This document shows positions 23,138 through 35,600 of a stretch of 64,000 nucleotides of DNA, in pieces. A model generated the notes under the pieces. That model made no database searches and was not told the DNA's origin. It worked only from the letters and a program-made list of their open reading frames with translations. The position numbers were made by a program, and so were the translations under genes. This DNA comes from Saksenaea vasiformis B4078 (lineage: Eukaryota; Mucoromycota; Mucoromycetes; Mucorales; Saksenaeaceae), in NCBI GenBank assembly GCA_000697055.1, contig JNDT01001970.1:95556-159555 (forward strand), in the 5' to 3' direction. Positions within the stretch are counted from its first letter, which is position 1. Every line of letters begins with the position of its first letter.

Positions 23138-24499
23138 AGCTATAATCCTTTTTCTCCGAAGCCATACCACATTTCCCGGCTCGAAAATCAATAGGGCTTA
23201 GGGTAGTCTCAGTGGGTTTGACGTTGTGGTTACGTTCCCAAAACGTGTAGGTCGGGAGCTGTGCCTGCGCAAGGCCGATCGTGTCGTTTTGGCCTGAGCG
23301 GCTTCGGTTTAAGGAAATTCTCGAAGCTTTCTCTTCGTCCACAGAACATATTGTCATCGTTCGATTCCCGTAGTGTAAGTACCAGCTTTCACCGCTTTCT
23401 CCACGACATACTAAGTTCATAAGCAGAATTCAAAGACAAGTAGAACGGCGATAGGTATGAGCACTTCAATCTGCCATTTGGTTTTGCACAAAATGCTTGC
23501 GTAAGACAAAAAGAATGTTGTTATCGTATACCTTTGTAAACAGCGTTGCAAAATTAGTACTTATCTTTTCCTTTCTTCCTTTTCTCATCGTCTTATTTCC
23601 AAATCATTTATGTCTCCGTTATAGAACATATTTATCCACTCAGCATCTCCTTTCTGTTTTCACGATGCATTGATGTCGTAGTGTCATGTAAATCAATAAA
23701 CGTCATGCTGTTGAAGTCCTGTCATGTGGAAATTTCACATTTGAGGCGTCTTTATCTTCGACTTTGTTCTTCCTCGATGCTTCCCTGCTTTAATCGTTTC
23801 TTACGCACAATGATCTTCTTGGGTGCGAAATTCGCATATGGCTTTTACGTTGAAGAAGGTGGTTAGTTGTATGTGATAAGGTTATGTAAAAGAACGACAT
23901 GATAGATGAAGTAAACAGGACGATGATGTCAGCGAGGATCTCCTCTTTCACTGTCAGAAGGTAATTTATCAGTGAAAGTGTTGTGCATTAAGTGAGACAT
24001 CGATAGATAGAGAAAACGGTCGTAGGAAGCTGGTAATGAAAGGAAATACTAGACATTCTGGGTCGCTCTATCTTGTAGATTTCGTGCAAACCCGCTCTTA
24101 TTTGTGATTGCTGATTCATTGAGAACGGTCTGAAGTCTGAGATATCGTACTGCTTTCAGTTATTTCATTAATCCCACGTTGCCGCAATGCCCACCGCTAG
24201 GGCAAAATCTGCCATACAGGACATTCCACTGTTTGAACTGTCCACTATTTGAAGCATTCCTGTAGCAATTAAGAGCATCATATTGCGTAGTATATATTGA
24301 AATAGATGGATTGGAACTTTAGCTACCATGTTTGTGTAGAGATGATCTCTCTGTGACTCAAAATCACCATCAGTGCAAAGTTCCAGATGAGATTGGCGCA
24401 GCATTTGTCACAAGCGCATTAAGATCTTGTTTACTTGCTGACAATGGGTTTATACTGAGACCATGTATGCTGATGAACTTTACTGTCATAATTATATAT
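23138..24499. other. Intergenic region, nothing assignable
   Basis: Several short open frames occur on both strands but none shows conserved motifs or intron-linked continuation. The part nearest 24500 should include the 3' UTR of the MOSC gene. Confidence 0.4.
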
Positions 24500-25654
24500 C
24501 TAGTTCTCTAAGAGACGCGATCTATGTTCTGGTGGGATACGTTCAAGCACTTCCACGGTATCTCCCACACGGATTGTTCCAGTAGTCAGTGGAACAACAT
24601 CAACACAGAAAGAACCGTCATTAGGCGTCTCCGCGAAACGACGCTTGAGCTTGAGGAAGTCCAATACTCCAGCCTTGCCCCAGGTGTCTTTCTTACCAGT
24701 ATCTTGATCGATGCTTGGGACTATTTTTACATTGAGAATGTCTGGAAAGCCATGTTTCAAGTATGTCTATATTTACCTGTACAACGTGCAATAGGTCGGA
24801 TTACGTAAAAAGTTACTTCGCCGATTCTTTTTTTTTAAAAAAAAAAGATTTAGGAATGGATGATTAGGAGAAAACAAGAAGAACTTACTTGACAACTAGC
24901 CATTCATCTTCTTCCCATGGTATGGTCCCCGAAATTGTCAAGTTGTCACGGAAGCGATCGATAGGGATCGTGGCGCCATCACTGATGCCTAGTTCTACCA
25001 GACCTTTGTTGACTTCATCCATACTGGATTGGAAGCCGAAGGAAATAGGTGACCAATCGCTGAAGGGAGCATGTGTTCCGGGAAGTTTAGGATGAGCGGG
25101 ACGCTTGTAGAGACCTTTCTTTGGATTCTCTAGTATCACCATCCGGACCTTTGGAATTTCTGCTGTCTCCTCAACAACGTCTTCAGTGTTATGATTATTT
25201 TCGAGGTCATGTTTTCGGTGGTTCGCAAGAAAGGTTCGGAACCATTCGGCAGGTTCATCTCCCATATCGTACACGGAAAGCTTATCTTTCCATAGCTGTA
25301 CTTCTCGTCTCTCCAAAGTGGAAAGCTCGGGACACAAAGGTAAGGTTAGACTTTCTTGACCACCAGCTGTCAACGATAAAGTCTTCTGGGCGGTATCGAT
25401 TACTGGACGGAGCAAGGTCATGGAGGCATATTTTCTGCAACAAATTAAAACCTCGTTCAACATCCCCGAAGCAAACGTTTTCAGCCTCACCGCTGGGTAA
25501 TAAAACGATTATTCGAGTCGTCGATAAACATAAACCGTCTGTCGTGGAGTAAGCCGAGAGCATCGACTTCACATTCTTGCAAGGTTATCGAATGACATGA
25601 CTTGATTGGGAAGATCTTAATGTCAGTAAGGGTTGGTACTTCTGCTGTGGGCAT
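24500..25654 (-). CDS. MOSC domain protein (mARC-like molybdenum cofactor enzyme)
   Basis: Predicted relative of the mitochondrial amidoxime-reducing component: an N-terminal MOSC_N barrel and a C-terminal MOSC domain that binds sulfurated molybdenum cofactor. Four exons give about 310 residues. Exon 1 (start 25654) reads DIKIFPIKSCHSITLQECEV, then GLLHDRRFMFIDDSNNRFI, the typical MOSC_N beginning. Exon 2 contains LSVYDMGDEPAEWF, FSDWSPISFGFQSSMDEVN and the signature FRDNLTISG...WEEDEW (R-N-I/L-G like). A short third exon (KIGEVTFYVIRPIARCTV) holds the conserved Cys expected to ligate molybdenum. Exon 4 reads DTGKKDTWGKAGVLDFLK and ends with the stop at 24502-24500. The acceptor before exon 3 lies in a poly(T)/poly(A) tract (24829-24846), so that border is the weakest. 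There is no clear transmembrane anchor at the N-terminus. Confidence 0.87.
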
Positions 25655-25995
25655 TGTATTGCTTGAAAGAAAGAGAACGTTCGTTCGCCCTCAGCCTCGT
25701 CTGTCCTGTACACGTTCCAAAAATGAGTCACAGTTTCTCACACGGAGCATTCTTGCACATCTACTGTTTGCGCCACCTTTTCCCTGGTTCTGTTTAACAT
25801 TGCCATATATAGGAACGCAGTCGCCCCAGGGTTGGTTTGACATCTTCTTCCCTAAAGCGGTAAACCCACGAATGGGATACATGCATGCAGCCAGATACCC
25901 GACATATCGGGTCTTCTACTGCACGACTTCGCAGACGCATGAAATAGTCAAATACACGCCATACAGAGTCATCGAACATTATATTATTATGTCTT

Positions 25996-27751
25996 TTAAC
26001 ACGATCTCGAATACGTTTGTGAGTTTCGTATGTTACGATCTTGGCTGCTTGATGAATAAAATGAACTCTCTTTCCTGCCGATCAACAGGCCGATGGAAGC
26101 ATCGATGCTGGCAAGATGGTCCGATGCCTGGTAAACATCTTCCACAAAGGACTCGACCATGTCCCTTGTCATAGATTCGCGTACTACCACTCTCAATATT
26201 TCTATTTTTTCTTCGTTTGGCGGGAGGGGATAGTTAGGTACAATCCATCCTTTTGTACGGAGAAGAGTGCTGACGGCGTCTTGCTTAACGTGAGGATGCT
26301 TCTTGATGTAATCTTCGGATAATTTAAAAGATACAACCGATAGGGCCGGATTAAAGTGTACTTTGGTGTTGCGTTCGTCGATATTCTGCCTGTTTTCCCA
26401 TCCAAATGTACCTTCTGATCGATGTAGATCAGAGACGACATCAAAGCAACCAAATTTTTCCAATGCGTTGGCTAAATAACGAGCGTTATCCAACGTATTA
26501 TTTGCAATACGCTTGTAGCCTTCGCGACCTAGGCGTACAAAATTATAATATTGAGCAATCTAAAAAAGGAGAAAGAGAAGGGCGAAGGAGATGAGTTCGC
26601 CTGCGCTAAATGGATCAGTGGACGTACCATGAAGCAAGCGGGCCGCGAAAAGTTAAGGTTGTAGGTGTATTCTGTCCCGCCTAGGTAATGAAGCTCGAAT
26701 ATTAGCTCCTTTGGGAGATAATCTTCTGATCGCCAAAGGACCCAGCCTATTCCCGGGTACGACAGGCCAAATTTGTGGCCTGAAGAATTTATCGATCTGA
26801 CCCGCGGTAATCTAAAATCCCAGACCAATGCGGGGAAGGCAAACGGTGCCACAAACCCACCACTGGCCCGGTCAGCCGAAAGATGGTCAGATCCTTTCCA
26901 TTGGGTTGCCGCATCTCTCACCTTGCAGCATCAACGTGGATTGGGATATCATAGCCTGTCTTCTTTTCAAATTTATCCAACAATTTGGATAGACCAAGAA
27001 CATCTTCAAAATGGCCAGTGTACGTCGAACCGAGAATGACAAAGATGCCGATCGTATTTTCATCACATGCTTCGACAGCCTTCTGAATGTCGAGAACATA
27101 GTGGCTTTGCTTTGTTACAGGGATGAGACGAGCTTTCACATCGAAGTAACGAGCAAATTTCTCCAGAGCTACTTGAGCATTGTTTCCCATGATGATATTA
27201 GGATTTGAAATATCCTTGTTTTCGGCCTTGCGTTTCGCTTGCCATCGCTTTTTCATAGCCAGTCCTCCTAGCATGATCGCTTCGGATGATCCTACAGTCG
27301 AGGTCCCAACGCATGTATCACCATGCCAGAGCTTTCCTATCATTGAGATACACCGTGATTGAAGCTGCATAGCAGCTGGATATTCATCTTGATCAGCCAG
27401 ATTCTTGTTAATGTTTTCGGTAATCAATTTATCCGCCTCTGGCTCCATCCATGTATGAACTACATAATTACCATGAGAAAGAGGATAATAATGATTTAGC
27501 CTGATTTTACCAAAGGTTGCACAATTCATAGCAGGCTTCCCATCCATTTCCAATTCATCATGAACTAGCTGGTAGGCTACAGACGCTTCGGATGATTGAA
27601 GTGGCATTTCCCATTTAGGGATATCATGTGTCGCATAGCGCGAACTATATGCCAATGAATGAAGATATTTGTCTGTACGTTCTGAAAAGTCTGTACGTCG
27701 TCGCTTAGCGATCTGTGTGGCTCTCTCATTATCGATCAGTCTATGCAGCAT
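25996..27751 (-). CDS. Glutamate decarboxylase (PLP-dependent)
   Basis: The enzyme converts L-glutamate to GABA and CO2. Exons 27751-26922, 26862-26628 and 26559-25996 (introns of 59 and 68 nt) give 542 residues. Conserved blocks: [59 protein letters not shown] (spliced through the first intron), [19 protein letters not shown] with the PLP-binding Lys, and [14 protein letters not shown]. The C-terminal domain has [16 protein letters not shown] and [17 protein letters not shown]. The annotated stop is at 25998-25996 after a Ser-rich tail. However, from about 26060 down to 25794 a different frame on the same strand stays open ([18 protein letters not shown]). The true C-terminus may therefore extend through an unseen intron or a sequence frameshift. 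Divergent from ERG3, with 336 bp between the start codons. Confidence 0.9.
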
Positions 27752-28087
27752 CTTTCAAAAGATTAAAATATAAGACGTATAAGATGAAACGAGGGTTATA
27801 TAGTCCTATATCGTCAGTATGACGTTTTGTATAAATACAAACCCATAGCTCACCTTTGGAGATGAAGCATTTGGTGAAACCCAAGTCAAATTTTGTGGTG
27901 TGATCACCCAGACGGACTTGGACACCGACTGCCAGCCAAATTCCCGAGTCGCAAAAAAAAAATTAGTCTTCACTTGAAACTCAGTTATCAGGTAGGTACA
28001 AAAGCCGCCCTAGTGTTTTTCTTAAACTTTAAGTAATCCCTTCTTCTTCCCTTTTCTTTCTAAAAAACTTCTTATCGAAAAGGGACA
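27752..28087. promoter_or_regulatory. Intergenic region between divergent GAD and ERG3
   Basis: These 336 bp lie between two divergent start codons and so contain both promoters. A C/T-rich stretch (28039-28066) directly precedes the ERG3 ATG, a common feature of highly expressed fungal genes. No specific binding site can be named with confidence. Confidence 0.4.
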
Positions 28088-29238
28088 ATGGACACTGTAT
28101 TGGAGTACGCCGATGAGTACTTCTTTGACTCCTTCTATGCAAAATGGCTTCCATCGCAGTTGCCCGGTAATGTTACCACTGACATGTTCACATCCGAATG
28201 GCCGCGCGAGGATGTCTGGCGTCAGTCGCTCTCCGTCTTCGTCATGGTGACCATTGGTGGTTGGTTATTCTACTTCCTTTTTGCCCTCTTCTCCTACTAT
28301 GTGTTTTTCGACCATGATATGATGAAGCACCCAAAATTCCTGAAGAATCAGGTCCGTTACGAAATCGAGTGCGCCATGAGTGCCATCCCCGGTTTTGCGC
28401 GTAAGTTTTTATTTTACAATTACCATGGTTACTGATAGACCATATGTTTATTTTTAGTTTTGACGGTACCTTGGTTTGTTGGTGAAGTTCAGGGTTATTC
28501 TTTGCTGTACGATGGCATGCCTTCTAGCTTGTTACAATGGGTGTACCTCATTGGCTCTGTACCTGTCTTTTTGTTCTTCACAGATTTTGGTATCTATTGG
28601 ATCCATCGCTGGTTACATCATCCTGTCCTATACAAGCACTTGCACAAGGTAAAAGCGTTTATTATTTATCCCCTTGCTGACTTAATTACGCTCGTTGTGT
28701 AGCCTCACCATAAATGGATTGGTAAGATTTTTATCAGATGAGATCACGCATGCGTATTAAACTATCATTTTTCAACAGTGCCGACTCCTTTTGCTTCTCA
28801 TGCTTTCCATCCTGTTGACGGTTACCTTCAGTCAGTACCCTATCATCTTTACGTATATTGCATTCCCATGCATAAATGGCTCTATATTGCCATGTTTGTC
28901 TTTGTAAATATTTGGACAGTGATGATTCATGACGGTAAGGTGCCATGCATAAGTATTTGCAGTGCGCTAACTATTATCGGTAATTAGGAAACTTTATCTC
29001 TCACTCAACAATCATCAACACCAGTGCTCATCACGCCGTCCACCATTTGTATTTCAACTATAACTATGGTCAGTACTTCACCTTTTGGGATAAGCTTGGT
29101 GAGTCGCATCGTCAGCCAACGGATGAACAATATGATGTTACGCTCCGAAACAATCAAAAGGTCATGGCACAGCAAGCAAAGGAAGCTGAGACCATTGAAG
29201 CCGAGACGCTTCGTGGTGGCAAGTCCAAGACCAACTGA
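28088..29238 (+). CDS. ERG3: C-5 sterol desaturase (ERG3)
   Basis: ER membrane di-iron enzyme that introduces the C5-6 double bond of ergosterol. Five exons (28088-28400, 28458-28648, 28703-28721, 28779-28934, 28988-29238) give 309 residues. Membrane segments: [52 protein letters not shown]. The three histidine boxes of the fatty acid hydroxylase superfamily are present: HRWLHH, then HK joined across an intron to PHHKW, and HHAVHH near the C-terminus. [16 protein letters not shown] and [15 protein letters not shown] are typical ERG3 blocks. Exon 3 is only 19 nt and carries most of the second histidine box. The start is the first ATG after a C/T-rich leader. Loss of this enzyme is known in other fungi to alter azole response; nothing here indicates loss. 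Confidence 0.93.
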
Positions 29239-32200
29239 TTTGTTTGTTTCTTACTCGACTGTCTGTAATTGTCTCATTGCTACATCTCACACTCCATCCC
29301 CACTCCGTACGCTTGTCAGCTAGGGTTTCCCGTTTGGCAACGCTAATCCCTATTTTCGTATTATATATCTGGCATACCTCTTGCAATTTTCTACCATTAG
29401 TAATTTAATCGATCACTCAAATAAAAGAGAGATGTAAAGAGTAATTAATTTTTGTAACCACGTAAGGAAGTATAACGGTAACAACATTGGCATAGATCAA
29501 TGTTAATTGTTTGAAATGCAAGATGCTTCATGCAGTTACCTGACGAGATTTTGCATGTAATATTTGTATCACGAAACTTAACCTTGGTGTCAAACCAAAA
29601 GACTATCGTACCAAAATGTTGCTTAACTGATTTTGCAAAGCTATGACGATCATCAGAAGACGCGCGTCACAAGAAGTACTTCCCACCTTTCCTCCTTACA
29701 TAGCAATACCAACTGACAAAAAATACACACGTTGAGCAACGGCTATTGATTAATCTGCGCTTCCCTTTACCGAAATTTCCCGCTATAAAGATACTGTCTT
29801 TGGAGTACAAAGTGATGATCTACGTTTTACTTTTATACAGAGTGCCTATTCTACAACTGCTCAACGACGTAGTACTCCTGATATTGACTCGGCCTCCAGG
29901 AAAATTGGCATGAGTAGTAAACTTTGTACATCAGGCTAAAACTTTCCAACTTATATAGACAATGAAAGTGTGAACACATCACGAGAGCTCCGTCTCTTTC
30001 ATTGAAATCTTCGCAGCTTTGAAGGTGACTGACGCCGTGTCAAACCTTTTGGGACCGGACAGGGGGAATTAACCAGAGATGGCATATGCACTGCAAATGC
30101 CTTCCTAAATGGCTTAACAATTTTGTGCGTAAAAGCATTAAGTCACACAATAGCAAGGGAAGTTGACGCAAAATTTATGATCATCGAGCCTAAGGGCTCT
30201 AGAAGGCAGACTCCGCGGTCACTCGCACGTTTGCCGACATCGTGCTACACAAAGTGTGATAAAGTGTCACACTTTCCAAAATTGGAGACCAGAAAAGCAC
30301 AAACTTAAAATGGTCTATTACAAATTCACCATTCCGTTTTACTCTCTTTTTGCCATCTTAATGATTCAGGTTGAGCATAATTTGGCTGGAACGCATATAT
30401 AAATGACACTAATGATCATGGGATGGGAGGCTTATCTCAGTATTCCTACCGTATCAGTAAGACTATTGGTCTCGTTCAGAAAACCTTGGGGGATAAGTAA
30501 GCGAATCTGCTTGTAAACGTCAGTGTGATCGGGCAAGGTTGCGGCTTTTATCCGTCACATGTATCAGCGTTGTCGAAGCGTGCTGATGCATTTATTGACA
30601 TTCAAAAGGGATGTAGTGCAATGACTGATTGCTAAGTTTGAGGGCAATGTTTTTGCAGATATCTTGCCAAATTCCTGAAACGCGAAGCAAAATCCCACAG
30701 AAGGAAGTACTAGAGGGATTGCCTTATATGCGTTTACGCGCTGGAGTGGAAGAAGGCCGACCGACACAACTTCGAAATGACAGACAGCTCCGACCAGGTA
30801 AGCAACTTCGCATAAACGATCCAGCATCATTGCCTTGCTATGGCATCATATTCTATCTTCCGTATCATATAGGCTTCTTTCCCTTGCGTGCACTTACGGA
30901 AGTGATCTACTTCAGTCTTATCATCGAATAGCGGACGAATGACGATTACAATTATCCCTTATCGCATGGAAGTTGCACAAGAACTTCCTTTCTGCTATTG
31001 TGCGGACGATGAAAACCATTATCTACAGATGTCATACCGAAATTTTGGAAGTTGCCTCAGAAAAAAGTTGAAGCACTTCACAGTCGTTCACTGTTTAATG
31101 AATTATGAAAATTGAGATGCGACAAACTATTTTAACTGGCTCAGGGACGAATCTGTAGACACTATAAATTTTTCCGTCAAAACGCGATAATCGTGAATTA
31201 CAGACTCAGGTACTTATATACATGCCACAGAAGTGACCAGATAGTGGCATCTTGTTAGTAAGTCATCTGGGAGTCATCTGGGACAGTCCTGCGGGACCAG
31301 ACATCAGTTGGCATTCAGGTTGAATGTAACATGTATACAACGGTCATTCAATATGAAGATATTTCAATATAGCGATGTACTCGATATTATGACATTTTTA
31401 ATAGGACAAGGTCAATAGGCTGTAAAATATCGAAAACATCCTTAAATGACAATTGATTGTTTTTCGTACTATCAAGCGGGTGTTTAACCGATAGCAAATT
31501 TTCATTTTTCGAAGTTGGTACATCGCCATGCTAACAAGGCTCCGAGCTCAGTGTCTAGACACAAGGGAGTACAAGGTATATTAATTATTCTGGTACCTAC
31601 CTCGAGTTTGTACTTTGTTCCGTAGCCGTCCGTATCAGATATCACGCCACAAAACGCATTTGCTCCCGGAGAAGAGCATATTCATACAACTCCGCCCGCT
31701 GTTCAGGTGGTATGCTTGCGTTATACTTTTCAAGACCTAACAGGGTTTCTTATTAAATGGCCATCTGAGCTAGCAGTACAACTCGCAAATAATGCATTTC
31801 GCGTAGTGCTTATTGCGAGTAGCAATGACTGTAGGACACCTTGTTATTTAACGTTAACCCATTACCTATACATCCACCCGTTTGGTCAGTTGCTTTCTCC
31901 CCAAAGCATGTCTCCATTCGAAACGGATGAATGCCAAACCTACATAACACACAAAAATGATTATCTGCGAGTTTCTCTCATGTCAGTTTCATCCGAGGTT
32001 AGATTTCTCATAGTAAGAGCAACAGTAGAACGGTCCAACCGCTTTTGCTTAATGCTTCCTTTGGGGATATTTACCTAATTTTTATCAAAGACCTGCGCTT
32101 GATCACCCACTCGAATACACATCACATCCCGATATCTGAAACGCTCTCTGTGATGGATAACGGGACGCACCTCTGGAGCAAATGAAGCATGAAAAAGCAC

Positions 32201-32614
32201 AGCATAGAAGTAAAAAAAAAAAACATTGGAAAAACATAAAAAGGGCTACTTCCTCAGCGTCAAGGTCCATTTGGGGAAACATCGTGACCCTAAACTGACG
32301 CAAAGTACTCCATTAGTCATCCACAATTTTGCTAGCCTATTGGTGGAAAGTAGCGGTCTTGGAACTGTCTGTTTTACATTAAACTGTTAACGCTTCGATA
32401 TGAATAATCGTAGAGGTTCGAGTTGCTATCATTAACGTAACAAGAAGGAGAACTTTCCAAAGTCTTGAACATTATAAAGAGAGCAGTGGAGGAAAAGTAA
32501 AAGGGGCGGCGGCGATTCAACGTGACCGGGAATCTGATAAACTAACCGGCAGCGCACTGTTTTCTGTTGCGAAATCTGATAACGTTTTTTTTACCCCGCG
32601 TCGAGGCCTGTAAC
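29239..32614. other. 3.4-kb gene-poor region
   Basis: No gene was recognised. The open frame at 30629-30931 has a faintly polyprotein-like charged stretch but no diagnostic motif. A single exact MITE-type end (GACGCAAAATTTA) occurs at 30165-30177 without a partner 132 bp away. The last few hundred bases should contain the MMS19 promoter. The rest is probably old transposon sequence. Confidence 0.4.
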
Positions 32615-35600
32615 ATGGAAAGTCGCTGCACAGAGCTCATCAGCGGTTGGCTTTTATCAACTCAGGTGGAAGTGAGCCCTTCATTGCTTGCACATGTCTT
32701 GCTAGGTAAATAAGAATACTGCTCCTGTGTCATTCACTTTTCCCCCTAATCGTATGCCACCATAGCAACAACGAAGAGCCCCACCGGTCTATGCGATCTA
32801 AGCCAGACCTTGGCGTCATTTTGGAATAGCCAAGAACACTATAGCCGAGAAAAATGTATCGCTTTATTCTTCGCGTCTAGCGGCTGACATTGTTCTTTAT
32901 CGCTTTGTAGGTATCGATTTGTTGGCGCAAGTTGTTACTCACAGTCGAGAAGCACTCGACGGTCAGACAGGTACGAGATCTGAAGACTAATAAAGTTGAA
33001 TCGGGAAGTGCTAACTGGATCGGCGTCTAGTCAATGTATTAGTGGATTTCGTTTGCGATCACTTGGCAGATCCTGCATCGGTTCCGCGTCTTCTCGACAC
33101 AGTCATGCTGTTGATGGTCAATGACCATTTTCAAAGCTTTCACACTGTCCGCGTTTGTGAAGCGTACGTATATCTCAATTCATTGAAATAGTCAAATAAT
33201 GATGATCTTGATAGGATTTTCACACATGTGCAGTCTAAAAAACTGCCACAGAGTGCTCGATACAAACTATTTACCATTATGGACCATATGTTACAAAATT
33301 ATGCTGCAGGTTCGTGACAATAATTGGGAAACATATGTTTTTTAACTCAAACCCGCGTTTCAGATTTGCAACGTTCTAAAGTCAGTTTTATTGCTGGCTT
33401 TGTGGCATTGATGGACGGAGAGAAGGATCCACGTAATTTGTTGGTCGCGTTTGAGATAGTCCGGGCCATTATCTGCAAGTTTGATATATCTTGTCACGTG
33501 GAGGTAAAGAATTACTGCAGCCTTGACAAAGAGGCTCATGCTGGAACAAATTAGGACTTGTTTGAAATTGTATTTTGCTATTTTCCCATTAGTTTTGTAC
33601 CACCACCAAATGATCCGTACAAGATCACTACAGAAGATCTAAAAGATGGCTTAAGGTAGGTGCGAGAAAATGGGGTTGCGTAGTATGAAACCCTTCGTTT
33701 TAGACGTTGTTTAGCTGCTACTCCTTACTTCGCCTATTATGCTACTCCCCTTTTGATCGAGAAGCTGTTGAATACCACAGGGAGTGCAAAGGTAGAAATG
33801 AAATGACTTGTGAATTGACTTTGGACTAACATCTATAACAGAAGGATGCCATGGATACCATTGGGCTCTGTGCACCGGCATACGGTGCACATGCTGTTTT
33901 ACCCCACGCAAATGATATATTTGAAGCCTTGGTAAAAGAGGTGAGCATTTTGAGCATAGCCAAGATCTTTGTAACAAGGGGTCAATCTGCTTTATATCAG
34001 GTATATCAAGCATCGGATCTGTCAATGGAGGAGACAGCTCTCAAGACGATCCATAATGTGGTTGCTACATTGGGAAGTGGTGTCAGTATTGCTAACATCC
34101 GTGATCCTGTGGAAAAAGCAATTGAAAAATTGCTAAGCCAGTGCATTGAGAATCTTAAAGAACCGGAATTAAAGATGGCCAAATCCGCGGCCTATATCTT
34201 GCGAGCAGCTGCGTCTGCATCTGGTAAGCTCCGGTTTCAAAGAGGAGAAGAGGGAAAAGGAGAAGTCATACTGATCTTCGGGTTAAAAACAAAAAAAAAG
34301 ATCCTGCATCTACATCTGTTGCGCAGGCGGCTATACCACTTTTGTATCAACAGTTCAAAATGACAGATCCTCCCAGTCGACAAAAGGCGATTCTAGATAT
34401 TTTCATCGAGATCTTGGAAGCCAGCAAGACGTTGTACGGTTCAGTGGAGGACGAGGGTTTAGGTAAGGCTTTCTTCCGTTTCGTCAGTGAGAGATCATAA
34501 CAAATGGATCAGATCGCGATTTTCAGACACCCTTGTTGGCGTACAAGCAGCAAATCTTACAAGTCTTTGTGCTATCACTGATACAATCTGCGACTACAGA
34601 CAGTGGGCTGCGCCACTCTAGTCTAAAAGGATTAAGATTGATGGTGGTGATGAAACAATTTTTGTCTCAGGAAGAGGTAACGGGCAATTGTTTACCTGAA
34701 TTCCGCAGACTGATGCTCTCTGAAGATGAATGTAACTGTTAGTCACCTAACACGACAATTATCTCATGAAGACAGGCAGACGAGGTAAGGTTCGCCTCAA
34801 TCAAGATACAAAAAAAAACTAATTGTAGTGACAGAGAATTGGCGCTTTCTGTTCTTATTGTTCTATCGAAACGAAATCCCTCTTCACTTCTGCAACATAC
34901 ATTCCCACAATTCCTCCGGCAGCTACCCGATACTGGAAATCCAAACTATTCGGTGTATCGTGAAACCTTGGATGCAGTCAATCAACTGGCCGTACAACCC
35001 GCCATCTTGGTATCGCTTGCTCCTGCATTAATGAACAAGTTAGACACAGTTTGCTGCACAGCAGGTTGGTCATTCGTTTCGTATGATGACATGTTTACCG
35101 AGTCTCAGATCCAGAGTCACTGGAATATGCTTGTGCATTGGCCACCAGTATCATGCATACGTTTGAAACAGCTTCAAAGGACGTAGAAATTATCAGATTG
35201 GGGCAACAAGTGTTATTCCCACGGATAATATCTGGATGCGTTCGGTCTGCATTGGGGTTCCCCAATTCTTGGCGCCTTAATAAGAAGCTGATGGAAATAC
35301 TAGCCCTTATAACCTCGGTGGTGGTTAGAAATTCAGACATACCGTAAGTAACCCTCCAACCTCCTCATTCAGTGAATGAACTATCATTTACGTTTTGTTA
35401 CTGCTAGTTATCAGAAGGTCCTGGTAGACAATGCATTTCGTCTCTTTATTGATGGTGATCCGTCTGTTGTAAATGTCCAGTCTTTCCCAGCCGCGAATGT
35501 GAAACTGTTCGAAGCACCATCGGTAAGTCGGCCTTCAATGATTGTCATGTCATACCTAATGAAATGGCTGTAGGTCCTCCAAGGCGAAACAGATATCACG

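Noticed and set aside
23290..23410. tRNA-like T-arm motif 'gttcgattcccgta'
   Set aside because: The flanking bases do not form a 5-bp T stem, and no matching D arm, anticodon arm or acceptor stem can be drawn at the right distances.
24168..24404. Minus-strand open frame downstream of the MOSC gene
   Set aside because: The MOSC gene already has a complete C-terminus and stop at 24500; this frame shows no motif and no separate gene structure.
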